A stretch of DNA of 5,317 nucleotides, taken from the NCBI GenBank assembly GCA_017848155.1, contig JAGAKC010000273.1, positions 1 through 5,317 on the forward strand. Direction: 5' to 3'. This document shows positions 1 through 5,317 of the stretch, in pieces. The stretch comes from Oscillospiraceae bacterium. Its GTDB lineage: Bacteria; Bacillota; Clostridia; Oscillospirales; Ruminococcaceae. The notes below the pieces were generated by a model. The model worked only from the letters and a program-made list of their open reading frames with translations, had not been told where the DNA came from and made no database searches. Positions within the stretch are counted from its first letter, which is position 1, and every line of letters starts with the position of its first letter. The translations under genes and the position numbers were made by a program.

Positions 1-621
1 GAGAGGGTAGTTGATGTGCCAGAAGAAGCCGTCCTGCTCCTCGTATTCGCACTCTATATCGGAGATAGATGTCTTACAGTTGGGGCACCAGTTGATGATG
101 CGCTCGCCGTGGTAGATAAGACCCTTGTTGTAGAGGTCAATAAATACCTTCTGTACAGCCTTGGAGCAGCCATCGTCCAGTGTGAAGCGTTCACGCTCCC
201 AGTCGCAGGAGGAGCCGAGCTTCTTCAGCTGCTCTACGATACGACCGCCGTATACTCTCTTCCACTCCCATGCTCTTTCAAGGAAGCCGTCACGTCCGAT
301 GTCGTCCTTTGTTACACCGTCCTCTTTCATAGCGGTAACTATCTTCGCTTCGGTAGCGATGGAAGCGTGGTCTGTGCCGGGAAGCCACAGTGCGGAGTAG
401 CCCTGCATCCTTCTCCAGCGGATAAGGATATCCTGGAGAGTGTTGTCGAGAGCGTGACCCATGTGCAGCTGACCTGTGATGTTGGGTGGGGGAATAACGA
501 TAGTGTAGGGCTTTTTCTTGGGGTCTATCTCAGCGTGGAAGTATCCCTTTTCCTCCCAGTTTTTATAGATTCGATCCTCAAACTCCTTAGGAGCGTAGGT
601 CTTTGCAAGTTCTTTTCTCAT
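1..621 (-). CDS. valS: Valyl-tRNA synthetase, N-terminal 207 residues (cut by left edge)
   Basis: Class I aminoacyl-tRNA synthetase that charges tRNA-Val with valine in the cytoplasm. The visible 207 residues start [20 protein letters not shown] and carry the family signature [17 protein letters not shown] at about 44-60, with the ATP-binding HIGH-type motif as HMGH at 53-56. The [11 protein letters not shown] block lies at 81-91 and a CPNC pair at 179-182 in the insert leading to the editing domain. The rest of the catalytic core, editing domain, KMSKS loop and anticodon-binding domain lie beyond the left edge; full-length ValS is usually about 880 residues. The ATG start is supported by an AAAGGA ribosome binding site (633-638) 11 nt upstream and by the normal ValS N-terminus. 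It lies 104 nt downstream of rqcH with no terminator between, so read-through from that operon is likely. No T-box leader fits in the gap. Identity is very secure. Confidence 0.97.
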   Translation of the reverse strand, partial: MRKELAKTYAPKEFEDRIYKNWEEKGYFHAEIDPKKKPYTIVIPPPNITGQLHMGHALDNTLQDILIRWRRMQGYSALWLPGTDHASIATEAKIVTAMKEDGVTKDDIGRDGFLERAWEWKRVYGGRIVEQLKKLGSSCDWERERFTLDDGCSKAVQKVFIDLYNKGLIYHGERIINWCPNCKTSISDIECEYEEQDGFFWHINYPL

Positions 622-725
622 TGGGGTATATGTCCTTTCGTTTTGTATGTGTATGGACGACGATAAAGCGTCTGCTTTGCGCCGACCTTATTTAGTGCGT
701 TGTTTATGTGAGTGCCATGCAAATG
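622..725 (-). other. Short rqcH-valS intergenic region, no terminator or T-box seen
   Basis: These 104 nt hold the valS ribosome binding site (AAAGGA on the minus strand, 633-638). The only secondary structure I see is a weak 5-bp hairpin, AAAGC/GCTTT with a 4-nt loop (665-678), which has no U-tract after it and so is not a terminator. I found no convincing -35/-10 pair and no AGGGTGG-type T-box antiterminator motif. The likeliest reading is that valS is transcribed through from rqcH, although a weak promoter cannot be excluded. Confidence 0.5.
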
Positions 726-2471
726 CTATTTTGTTTTCAGCGAGCTTACAAGCGCTTCATCAGGTGCGACGAAAAGCGTCCTGTTATTCGTGAATATCAC
801 CATTCCGGGCTTTGCGCCTGCGGGCTTTTTCACGAATTTTATCGCCACATAGTCCACGGGCACCTGTGATGACTCTCTGCCTTTTGAGTGGTATGCAGCC
901 AGCATTGCCGCTTCATACAGTGTCTGCTCGGGGACCTCCTGTCCCTCTGTCCTTATTATGACATGCGAGCCTGCTATCCCCTGCGTATGCAGCCATATAT
1001 CGGCAGCCTTTGCAGTCTTTAGCGTAAGTCGGTCATTCTGCACGTTGTTTCGTCCTACCAGTATCTCAAAGCCGTCGGTAGAGCGGAATTTCAGCGGCTC
1101 GGACTGCTTTTTCACCTTTTCATCGGGGCGCACTCCGCCACGGAGATATCCTTGCTCACGCAGCTCTCTGCGTATCTCGGCAAGGTCCGCCTCGCTGTCG
1201 GTGCGGCTGACTGCGTCGAAAACGCTGTCGATGTACACAAGCTCCTGCTGTCCCTTTGCGATAAGCTCGGTCAGCATCTTTTCCGCCGTGTCCAGCTTTC
1301 TGTACTCGTTGTAGTACTTTTGTGCATTCTGTGCGGGAGTGAGCCGTGCATCAAGCGTTATTACACGCATTTCGCCTGTGTAGAAGTCCTCAAGCTCTGC
1401 CTTTGTCATGCCTTTTTCGAGCCTGTAGATATTCGCATTTATCAGGTCGCCACAGACTCGGAATACCTCTCTTTCAGAGCATTCTGCAAGCTCCTTTTTC
1501 TGAAGCTCTATCTTGCGTGATACTCTCTCATATGCATTCATCAGCAGCTTCAGCAGGTCATGTGCACGCTGTTTTGTGCGCTCTGACCTGTCGGCTGCGG
1601 CGAAGAAGCTGTCAAGCAGCTCGTTTGCGCTGTCGCAGTGCGAGGTCAGCATGCCTGTGGAGTATTGCTCGATGTTTATAAAGCAGAAGTCTTTTTTCTT
1701 TCCCGAAAGCTCGGATACTACTGTAAATTCAGCCTCGCCGTTGAGCGCCTTTTTTGCCTTTGCAAGTATGAATCTCAGCCTGTCCCGTGCGCTTTCGGAA
1801 AGCTCGTTAAAGACTGCGTCCACATCCTTTGTGCAGTAGTATGCGCACTCTCTTGCGAATATCGGAGAAACGCCCTCAAGGACAGCCGTTAGCTTTTTGG
1901 ACAGCCTTTCGGTGCTTCCTTCGATGGCGGAAAGTACCTCCTCGGGTGATACTTCCAGAAGATCCAGCCTTTCGCTTCGGGGCGGAGTTTCATAAACGAT
2001 ATTCGGCAGTATGCGTCTTACAGAGGAGATATCGTCTGTTACACGCTTTACGCTGTCTATGACCCGTCCGTCACGGACCAGTATAATGTTACTGTGACGG
2101 CCCATTATTTCGGCGATGAGGGTATTTGTTACGATATCGCCTATTTCATTGGTACACTCAAAGTCAAGGTACAGTATCCTTTCCAGACCGTCCTGACGTA
2201 TATCGGTCAGTCTGCCGCTGCCAAGATGCTTTCGCATCAGCATGCACAGCATAGGCGGCTGAGCAGGATTTTCAAATGCGGCAGAGGTGATGTTTACTCT
2301 TGCCGACACGCTGTTTGCGGATAAGATGAGCTTTTTTGCGCCGTCACGCAGTGTACGAAGGGATATCACTATCTCCTCACGTGAGGGCTGATATACCTTG
2401 TCAACACGGCTGCCGATGAGCGGCATAAGCTCGTTTTTTACTATATGAAGAAACGCGCCGTCCAGCGACAC
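726..2471 (-). CDS. rqcH: RqcH: ribosome quality control NEMF/Rqc2 homologue (NFACT family, formerly FbpA)
   Basis: RqcH binds stalled 50S subunits carrying peptidyl-tRNA, recruits tRNA-Ala and directs C-terminal alanine tailing of the nascent chain as a degradation signal. Older annotations call it fibronectin-binding protein A. The 581-residue product has the full NFACT order: NFACT-N (about 1-170), a helix-hairpin-helix segment (about 172-212, LEGVSPIFARE), a long two-helix coiled coil (about 290-440) and NFACT-R (about 463-572) with DIWLHTQGIAGSHVII at 491-506. I chose the GTG at 2469-2471 as start. It gives MSLDGAFL, matching the MSFDG-type N-terminus of the family, and lies 8 nt from AAGGAG. 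A longer frame begins at a GTG three codons upstream (2478-2480), but the Shine-Dalgarno sequence overlaps that codon. With this start the functional Asp97-Arg98 pair of the Bacillus protein is Glu97-Arg98 here. The gene lies 33 nt after nif3 and before valS. Confidence 0.95.
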   Translation of the reverse strand: MSLDGAFLHIVKNELMPLIGSRVDKVYQPSREEIVISLRTLRDGAKKLILSANSVSARVNITSAAFENPAQPPMLCMLMRKHLGSGRLTDIRQDGLERILYLDFECTNEIGDIVTNTLIAEIMGRHSNIILVRDGRVIDSVKRVTDDISSVRRILPNIVYETPPRSERLDLLEVSPEEVLSAIEGSTERLSKKLTAVLEGVSPIFARECAYYCTKDVDAVFNELSESARDRLRFILAKAKKALNGEAEFTVVSELSGKKKDFCFINIEQYSTGMLTSHCDSANELLDSFFAAADRSERTKQRAHDLLKLLMNAYERVSRKIELQKKELAECSEREVFRVCGDLINANIYRLEKGMTKAELEDFYTGEMRVITLDARLTPAQNAQKYYNEYRKLDTAEKMLTELIAKGQQELVYIDSVFDAVSRTDSEADLAEIRRELREQGYLRGGVRPDEKVKKQSEPLKFRSTDGFEILVGRNNVQNDRLTLKTAKAADIWLHTQGIAGSHVIIRTEGQEVPEQTLYEAAMLAAYHSKGRESSQVPVDYVAIKFVKKPAGAKPGMVIFTNNRTLFVAPDEALVSSLKTK

Positions 2472-2479
2472 AAAGCTCA

Positions 2480-2485
2480 CTCCTT
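2480..2485 (-). promoter_or_regulatory. Ribosome binding site that decides the rqcH start
   Basis: The minus strand reads AAAAGGAG here. The AAGGAG core overlaps the upstream GTG (2478-2480), which therefore cannot use it, and sits 8 nt before the GTG at 2469-2471, an ideal spacing. This, together with the conserved MSxDG N-terminus, places the rqcH start three codons inside the longest open frame. Confidence 0.8.
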
Positions 2486-2504
2486 TTCATTTTTCGTAGT
2501 TTAT

Positions 2505-3272
2505 TTATACATATGCGCAAGGCTCTGTATCGTTTTCAGCCGTGAACACAGTGATGTCGAGAAAACGTCTGCTAAGCAGAGCGGCAAGCCTGTGTGACGC
2601 ACATTTTTCCGTGCCGAAATGACCTGCGTCGATCAGTACGAAATTGCTGTTGATGGCGTCGACCCATACATTGTGCTTGATGTCGCCTGTTATCAGTGCG
2701 TCGCAGCCACGGTCTATAGCGAGCTGCATGGTGCTTCCGCCCGAGCCTGAGCACACCGCCACACGGCGTATCTCACGGTCGATGGGGGTATAGCGCACTC
2801 CGCCAAGATCGAGAGCCTTTTTGCAGTGCTCCGCAAGTGCTCTGGCGGTGAACGAAAAGTCAAGCTCACACACAGAGCCGAAGCCTTGTCCATTGGGATG
2901 TACAGGCTCCAGATCTCCGTCCACAGCCTCAAAACCCAGCAGCTCCAGCAGTGCGTCGCCTACGCCGCCCTCTGCCATATCGAAATTCGTATGCATGGCA
3001 ATAGCGCTGATATCCTCGTGCACCAGCTTATACACAGGATTTGGAGGTGATACTCTTTTAAGCGGATCGAATATCACGGGATGGTGAGATATGATAAGGT
3101 CCGCACCGTTTTTTACAGCCTCGTCAATTATCGGATTTGTAATATCAAGGCAGGTGCATATCCTCTTTACCTCAGCGTCCATGCTGCCCGTCAGCAGTCC
3201 CACATTGTCGTGGACAGCCGTGTTGAACGGTGCTATTGAATTGAGATAATCGTATATATCCTTTACTGTCAT
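2505..3272 (-). CDS. Nif3-like dinuclear metal centre protein (short form)
   Basis: A member of the Nif3/YbgI/YqfO family, widespread proteins that form toroidal hexamers with a di-metal site in each subunit. The biochemical role is unsettled, with GTP cyclohydrolase-like or metal-hydrolase activities proposed. The 255-residue product has the expected metal ligands: His63-His64 in SHHP, Asp98 in HTNFD, and His218 with Glu222 in GHFGTE. A GSGGS loop (176-180) and a TGDIKH motif (195-200) are also present. At this length it is the compact form, without the PII/CutA-like middle insert of some Firmicute homologues such as B. subtilis YqfO. The ATG start is supported by a strong GGAGGAG site 5 nt upstream (3278-3284). 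That ATG overlaps the trmK stop as ATGA, so translation is probably coupled. The trmK-nif3 pairing is conserved in Firmicutes (yqfN-yqfO), but a functional link has not been established. Confidence 0.95.
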   Translation of the reverse strand: MTVKDIYDYLNSIAPFNTAVHDNVGLLTGSMDAEVKRICTCLDITNPIIDEAVKNGADLIISHHPVIFDPLKRVSPPNPVYKLVHEDISAIAMHTNFDMAEGGVGDALLELLGFEAVDGDLEPVHPNGQGFGSVCELDFSFTARALAEHCKKALDLGGVRYTPIDREIRRVAVCSGSGGSTMQLAIDRGCDALITGDIKHNVWVDAINSNFVLIDAGHFGTEKCASHRLAALLSRRFLDITVFTAENDTEPCAYV

Positions 3273-3925
3273 GACAGCTCCTCCGCTTTTTTCAGTATTT
3301 CCTCTGCAAGCCTGCGCTCCTTTTTTGCCAAATACGCCTGACCTTCTGACAGCTCCATCTGTGCTGCGTTTTTGAGCAGCTTTTCTGCCGTCAGCCGCAG
3401 ATATTTCGGGTCAGTGACCTTTCCCGTGTACGCAAACAGCTCGCTCGTGTCGCGCTGTTCTCCTGTATATGCGGCAAGCATGACAACATACGCACGCTTT
3501 CCGTCGTAGGCAGTACGCTCTTCTAGTATCTCAAAGCCGTCGGCATATAACTGATCACGAAGCCTTTCGATTTTCGTCATAGGCTGAAGAATAAATCTTG
3601 TATTCTCCGTCACAAAGCGGCAGCCTGCGATTATTTCCGCTATAAGCTCGCCGCCCATGCCGCAGATGATGACATCGTCTGCGAAGTCTATCTGCTTCAG
3701 ACCGTCGGACTTTACCACTTGCACATTCGTCACACCTGTCTGCTTTACCGTTTTTCGGGCAGATTCCAGCGGACCATCGTTGATATCTGATGCAATGACA
3801 TTTTTTGCGCCGTTCATTGCAAGATGGCAGGCAAGCAGCGCATGATCCGTGCCGACATCACATATCGTGACGCCTTTGCGTACCATCGCCGCCGCAGTTT
3901 TCAGCCTGTTGTCGAGCGCTATCAC
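3269..3925 (-). CDS. trmK: tRNA (adenine-22-N1)-methyltransferase TrmK
   Basis: An S-adenosylmethionine-dependent enzyme that makes m1A at position 22 in the D-arm region of tRNAs in Gram-positive bacteria. The 218-residue product has the Rossmann fold first: the SAM-binding CDVGTDHALL (22-31), ASDINDGPLESAR (45-57, acidic end of strand 2), a SDG turn (73-75) and CGMGGELI (88-95). A lysine- and glutamate-rich helical tail follows (about 170-218), matching the C-terminal coiled coil of TrmK. Length and motif order are normal for the family. The start is a GTG giving MIALDNRLKTAA, in line with the LSxRLxxIA opening of homologues. It sits 2 nt after the stop of the DUF1858 gene (TGATAGTG), and only a poor GAGG match lies about 15 nt upstream. 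Translation is therefore probably by re-initiation or coupling from the preceding gene. It overlaps the nif3-like gene by 4 nt. Confidence 0.94.
   Translation of the reverse strand: MIALDNRLKTAAAMVRKGVTICDVGTDHALLACHLAMNGAKNVIASDINDGPLESARKTVKQTGVTNVQVVKSDGLKQIDFADDVIICGMGGELIAEIIAGCRFVTENTRFILQPMTKIERLRDQLYADGFEILEERTAYDGKRAYVVMLAAYTGEQRDTSELFAYTGKVTDPKYLRLTAEKLLKNAAQMELSEGQAYLAKKERRLAEEILKKAEELS
3278..3284 (-). promoter_or_regulatory. Strong ribosome binding site of the nif3-like gene, inside trmK
   Basis: The minus strand reads GGAGGAG inside the last codons of trmK, 5 nt before the ATG at 3270-3272. It is the strongest Shine-Dalgarno match in the window and contrasts with the almost absent site of trmK, so the nif3-like gene may be translated more efficiently than trmK from the same message. 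Confidence 0.75.
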
Positions 3926-3927
3926 TA

Positions 3928-4128
3928 TCAGTTGCCCAGTGCCTCGTTCAGCTTTGCAACGATGTCGTCAGCGTCAACGCCGTGCACCATGCAAGCCTGC
4001 TCGATGCTTTCGCCTCTTGCGGAGGGGCAGCCGAGGCAGTGCATTCCCATGCCGAAGAAGATGGGTGCAGCAGCTTCTGCATTGATATCAAGGATATCGC
4101 CGATAATGGTATCTTTTGTAATAGTCAT
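3928..4128 (-). CDS. DUF1858 domain protein (hybrid-cluster-protein-associated redox disulfide family)
   Basis: A 66-residue cytoplasmic protein that consists only of a DUF1858 domain. The family is found mainly in anaerobes, sometimes fused or adjacent to hybrid cluster proteins, and is thought to have a redox-active disulfide; its function is not established. The typical opening MTITKDTIIGDIL (1-13) is followed by FGMGMHCLGCPSARGESI (25-42), with Cys31-Leu-Gly-Cys34 as the CxxC pair. A third cysteine, Cys46, lies in the conserved QACMVHG segment, and a helical VDADDIVAKLNEAL ends the protein. There is no signal peptide or membrane segment. The ATG start has an AAAGGA site (4139-4144) 10 nt upstream. 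It is the first gene after the promoter at 4193-4221 and runs 2 nt from trmK, so it leads the operon. Confidence 0.92.
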   Translation of the reverse strand: MTITKDTIIGDILDINAEAAAPIFFGMGMHCLGCPSARGESIEQACMVHGVDADDIVAKLNEALGN

Positions 4129-4151
4129 GATCTTTATTTCCTTTCTTTTTG

Positions 4152-4170
4152 GGGCAGTATATACCTGCCC
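4152..4170 (-). promoter_or_regulatory. GC-clamped hairpin in the 5' leader of the DUF1858 operon
   Basis: A perfect 6-bp stem, GGGCAG/CTGCCC, with a 7-nt AU-rich loop lies in the predicted leader. On the minus strand it ends 7 nt before the AAAGGA ribosome binding site. No U-tract follows in either direction, so it is not a terminator. It could stabilise the message, affect access to the ribosome binding site, or act as DNA as an operator half-site pair. The structure is visible in the sequence; any function is inference. Confidence 0.45.
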
Positions 4171-4184
4171 GTTGTATAAATATA

Positions 4185-4210
4185 CATATTATATTATAGC
4201 ATATAATATG
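4185..4210. repeat. Perfect inverted repeat centred on the operon promoter -10
   Basis: Arms CATATTATAT (4185-4194) and ATATAATATG (4201-4210) are exact reverse complements, separated by 6 nt. The repeat spans roughly -25 to +2 relative to the predicted start of transcription and overlaps the -10 hexamer, which is where a repressor would act. The arms are nearly all A/T, so chance similarity is easier here than in balanced sequence. Confidence 0.5.
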
Positions 4211-4221
4211 GTATTTGTCCA
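4193..4221 (-). promoter_or_regulatory. Sigma-A-type promoter with extended -10 for the DUF1858-trmK-nif3-rqcH operon
   Basis: Reading the minus strand, a -35 of TGGACA (4216-4221; five of six to TTGACA) is followed after exactly 17 nt by a perfect TATAAT (4193-4198). The -10 is preceded by TGC, giving an extended -10 (TGnTATAAT). Transcription should start near 4186, leaving a leader of about 58 nt before the DUF1858 ATG. The promoter lies just downstream of the terminator of the preceding gene, as expected for an independent transcription unit. Confidence 0.82.
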
Positions 4222-4260
4222 GTAGTATTGACTTAAAATCCACACAATAACCGCAGATGA

Positions 4261-4297
4261 AAAAAACGGCAACCCATGAAAATGGATCACCGTTTTT
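4261..4297 (-). terminator. Intrinsic terminator after the SGNH hydrolase gene
   Basis: On the minus strand a stem starting AAAAACGG closes on CCGTTTTTT, with an inner CCAT/ATGG and a TTTC loop. In the minus-strand RNA the segment between them (UGAU against GUUG) pairs through one A-U and three G-U wobbles, so the hairpin is a continuous 16-bp stem ending in a run of six U. In the opposite-strand RNA the same segment is mostly mismatched. The structure lies 25 nt past the hydrolase stop codon and upstream of the DUF1858 promoter. Confidence 0.88.
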
Positions 4298-4322
4298 ATA
4301 TAATGTGTCAGTATCAGTCTGA

Positions 4323-5317
4323 TCAGCTCACTGCGATCGCCGAAACATAGAATGCGGAAGCACTGTCGGGATCCTTGGGAACGATCTTGATGGTATACTT
4401 GCCGGGCTTGTCGAAGGATGCGATCTCGGCAAACTCAACATAGTTGCCCCAGCCGCCGGGGAAGCTTGCGTCGATAGTCTTCATCCACATATCGTTGAGG
4501 TATACATCTACCTTGCCTGCGGAGCCTGTCAGCTTACCGAAGAGGATACCGATATTCTGAGCTTCTACCTCGAATATCAGTGCGCTTGCATCGGGGTCAG
4601 CCGCATCACCCGGGCGCATACGTGCAAGCCAGGGGTTATAGAAGTTACCGAAGTTCACGTCCTGTGTTGCGGTAAAGATACCGTTTGCCTTGCAGGCATC
4701 ATCGCCTGTCATGATAAGAGTAGCGTTCTCGTACTTCATGAGGTCTGCCGTAGTCTCGGGCAGTGCAGGGTCAGTGGTGTCGATGCTGTCAACATTGTCT
4801 ATAACGCCCTGAAGATAGTTCGTTATCATGTCGGTAAGTACTGCGTGACCGGGCACGTTGGGGTGGATGTTATCGTTGGAGATATCCGTCCATGCGATGT
4901 ATCCCTTGTCGATAACGTCAAGTATCGCATTTCTGTAGGAGATCATGGGGATATCGTATCTTGCTGCGATCTCATAGTGCAGATCCTGTACGCTGGTGCC
5001 GTTTTCCTGGGTCATTACGAGAGTAACGATAGCAGGAGCTGTAGCGTGCTGCCATATCTTTCTGATAAGGCTCTCGTAGGTGCACTTGTTGATAGCGCTT
5101 CTGTCGGATGTATCGTTTACAGAGAAATCGATGAACACGAGATCGGGATCCTTGGACAGTACGTCCTGATCGCAGCGGTGTACGCCGATGTAGGAGCCTG
5201 TTGCGCCTATACCTGCGTTCACATATCTGATCTTTGCATCGGGGAACTGCTCGATGAGCCAATCGGTTGTAAGACGTGCATAGCAAAGATCGTTTCCTGC
5301 GGAGCTTCCCTGTGTTA
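4323..5317 (-). CDS. SGNH/GDSL-family hydrolase with C-terminal beta domain (N-terminus off right edge)
   Basis: Probable ester hydrolase, perhaps a carbohydrate deacetylase; the substrate is not readable from sequence. The frame is open to the right edge, giving 330 visible residues. The first are TQGSSAGNDLCYARL, which fits the end of the GGSITQGS-type block I, so the nucleophilic Ser should lie about two residues beyond the window. Block II is NAGIGATGS (visible 33-41), block III FSVND (64-68), and the catalytic Asp-His pair is in DNIHPNVPGH (148-157; Asp148, His151). An acidic, threonine-rich linker (about 178-190) leads to a C-terminal domain of about 140 residues rich in predicted beta strands (IGILFGKL, GKVDVYLNDMWMKTID, GKYTIKIVP, ending FYVSAIAVS). 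It resembles the accessory domains of fibre-degrader GDSL esterases. No dockerin or sortase motif is visible at the C-terminus. A GTG at 5220-5222 is internal, not the start. Whether the protein is secreted cannot be judged without the N-terminus. Confidence 0.9.
   Translation of the reverse strand, partial: TQGSSAGNDLCYARLTTDWLIEQFPDAKIRYVNAGIGATGSYIGVHRCDQDVLSKDPDLVFIDFSVNDTSDRSAINKCTYESLIRKIWQHATAPAIVTLVMTQENGTSVQDLHYEIAARYDIPMISYRNAILDVIDKGYIAWTDISNDNIHPNVPGHAVLTDMITNYLQGVIDNVDSIDTTDPALPETTADLMKYENATLIMTGDDACKANGIFTATQDVNFGNFYNPWLARMRPGDAADPDASALIFEVEAQNIGILFGKLTGSAGKVDVYLNDMWMKTIDASFPGGWGNYVEFAEIASFDKPGKYTIKIVPKDPDSASAFYVSAIAVS

Noticed and set aside
16..666. Long open frame of 216 codons on the plus strand
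   Set aside because: It lies antisense to valS, whose protein matches a known family throughout, and the plus-strand product looks like no protein I recognise. It also lacks a ribosome binding site. It is a shadow of valS codon usage.
665..678. Small hairpin AAAGC/GCTTT downstream of rqcH as a terminator
   Set aside because: The stem is only 5 bp and no T-run follows on either strand.
958..2324. Several plus-strand frames of 76-122 codons across rqcH
   Set aside because: All are antisense to the NFACT coding sequence, have Cys/Ser/Arg-rich low-sense translations, and lack ribosome binding sites.
4202..4207. TATAAT on the plus strand as a divergent promoter
   Set aside because: The nearest -35-like TTGTAT is 24 nt away, and no plus-strand gene follows. 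It arises from the palindrome around the minus-strand -10.
4228..4233. TTGACT on the plus strand as a -35
   Set aside because: No -10 match lies at 16-18 nt, and the terminator and the end of the opposing gene lie directly ahead.
5220..5222. GTG as the true start of the SGNH hydrolase, making a complete 299-residue protein
   Set aside because: The frame stays open to the window edge and the preceding residues (TQGSSAG and onward) continue the SGNH block I region. A start here would remove the catalytic serine block.
1..5317. tRNA or rRNA genes, CRISPR arrays, insertion sequences, phage or defence genes
   Set aside because: No cloverleaf, regularly spaced direct repeats, transposase motifs or terminal repeats were seen on either strand. 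The window is explained by housekeeping genes and one esterase.

Overview
The window looks like chromosomal DNA from an anaerobic Clostridia-class Firmicute, most likely of the Ruminococcus/Oscillospiraceae type. The reasons are strong AAGGAG/GGAGGAG-type ribosome binding sites, a DUF1858 redox protein, the trmK-nif3 gene pair typical of Firmicutes, and a GDSL/SGNH esterase with an extra beta-rich C-terminal domain of the kind common in plant-fibre degraders. The genus is an inference. All six recognisable genes lie on the minus strand, so the window reads from right to left.

Right part (4323-5317): the C-terminal 330 residues of an SGNH/GDSL hydrolase. Its N-terminus and nucleophilic serine lie just off the right edge. 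It ends in a well-formed intrinsic terminator (4261-4297).

Intergenic control region (4129-4322): downstream of that terminator is a strong sigma-A-type promoter with an extended -10. The -10 sits inside a perfect 10-bp-arm inverted repeat, and a short GC-clamped hairpin lies in the leader just upstream of the ribosome binding site.

Left part (1-4128): five tightly packed genes, probably one transcription unit: a small DUF1858 CxxC protein, trmK (tRNA m1A22 methyltransferase), a Nif3-like dinuclear-metal protein, rqcH (ribosome quality control NEMF/NFACT protein) and valS (valyl-tRNA synthetase, cut by the left edge). Junctions are +2 nt (DUF1858/trmK), a 4-nt ATGA overlap (trmK/nif3), 33 nt (nif3/rqcH) and 104 nt (rqcH/valS), with no terminator seen between them. 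Three of the five products act on tRNA or the ribosome, so the unit has a translation and translation-quality theme.

I found no tRNA or rRNA gene, CRISPR array, insertion sequence, phage gene or broken gene. I do not see a convincing novel system. The points most worth checking are the palindromic promoter, the grouping of rqcH and valS with trmK-nif3, a Glu-Arg in place of the Asp-Arg reported for RqcH, and the unassigned C-terminal domain of the esterase.
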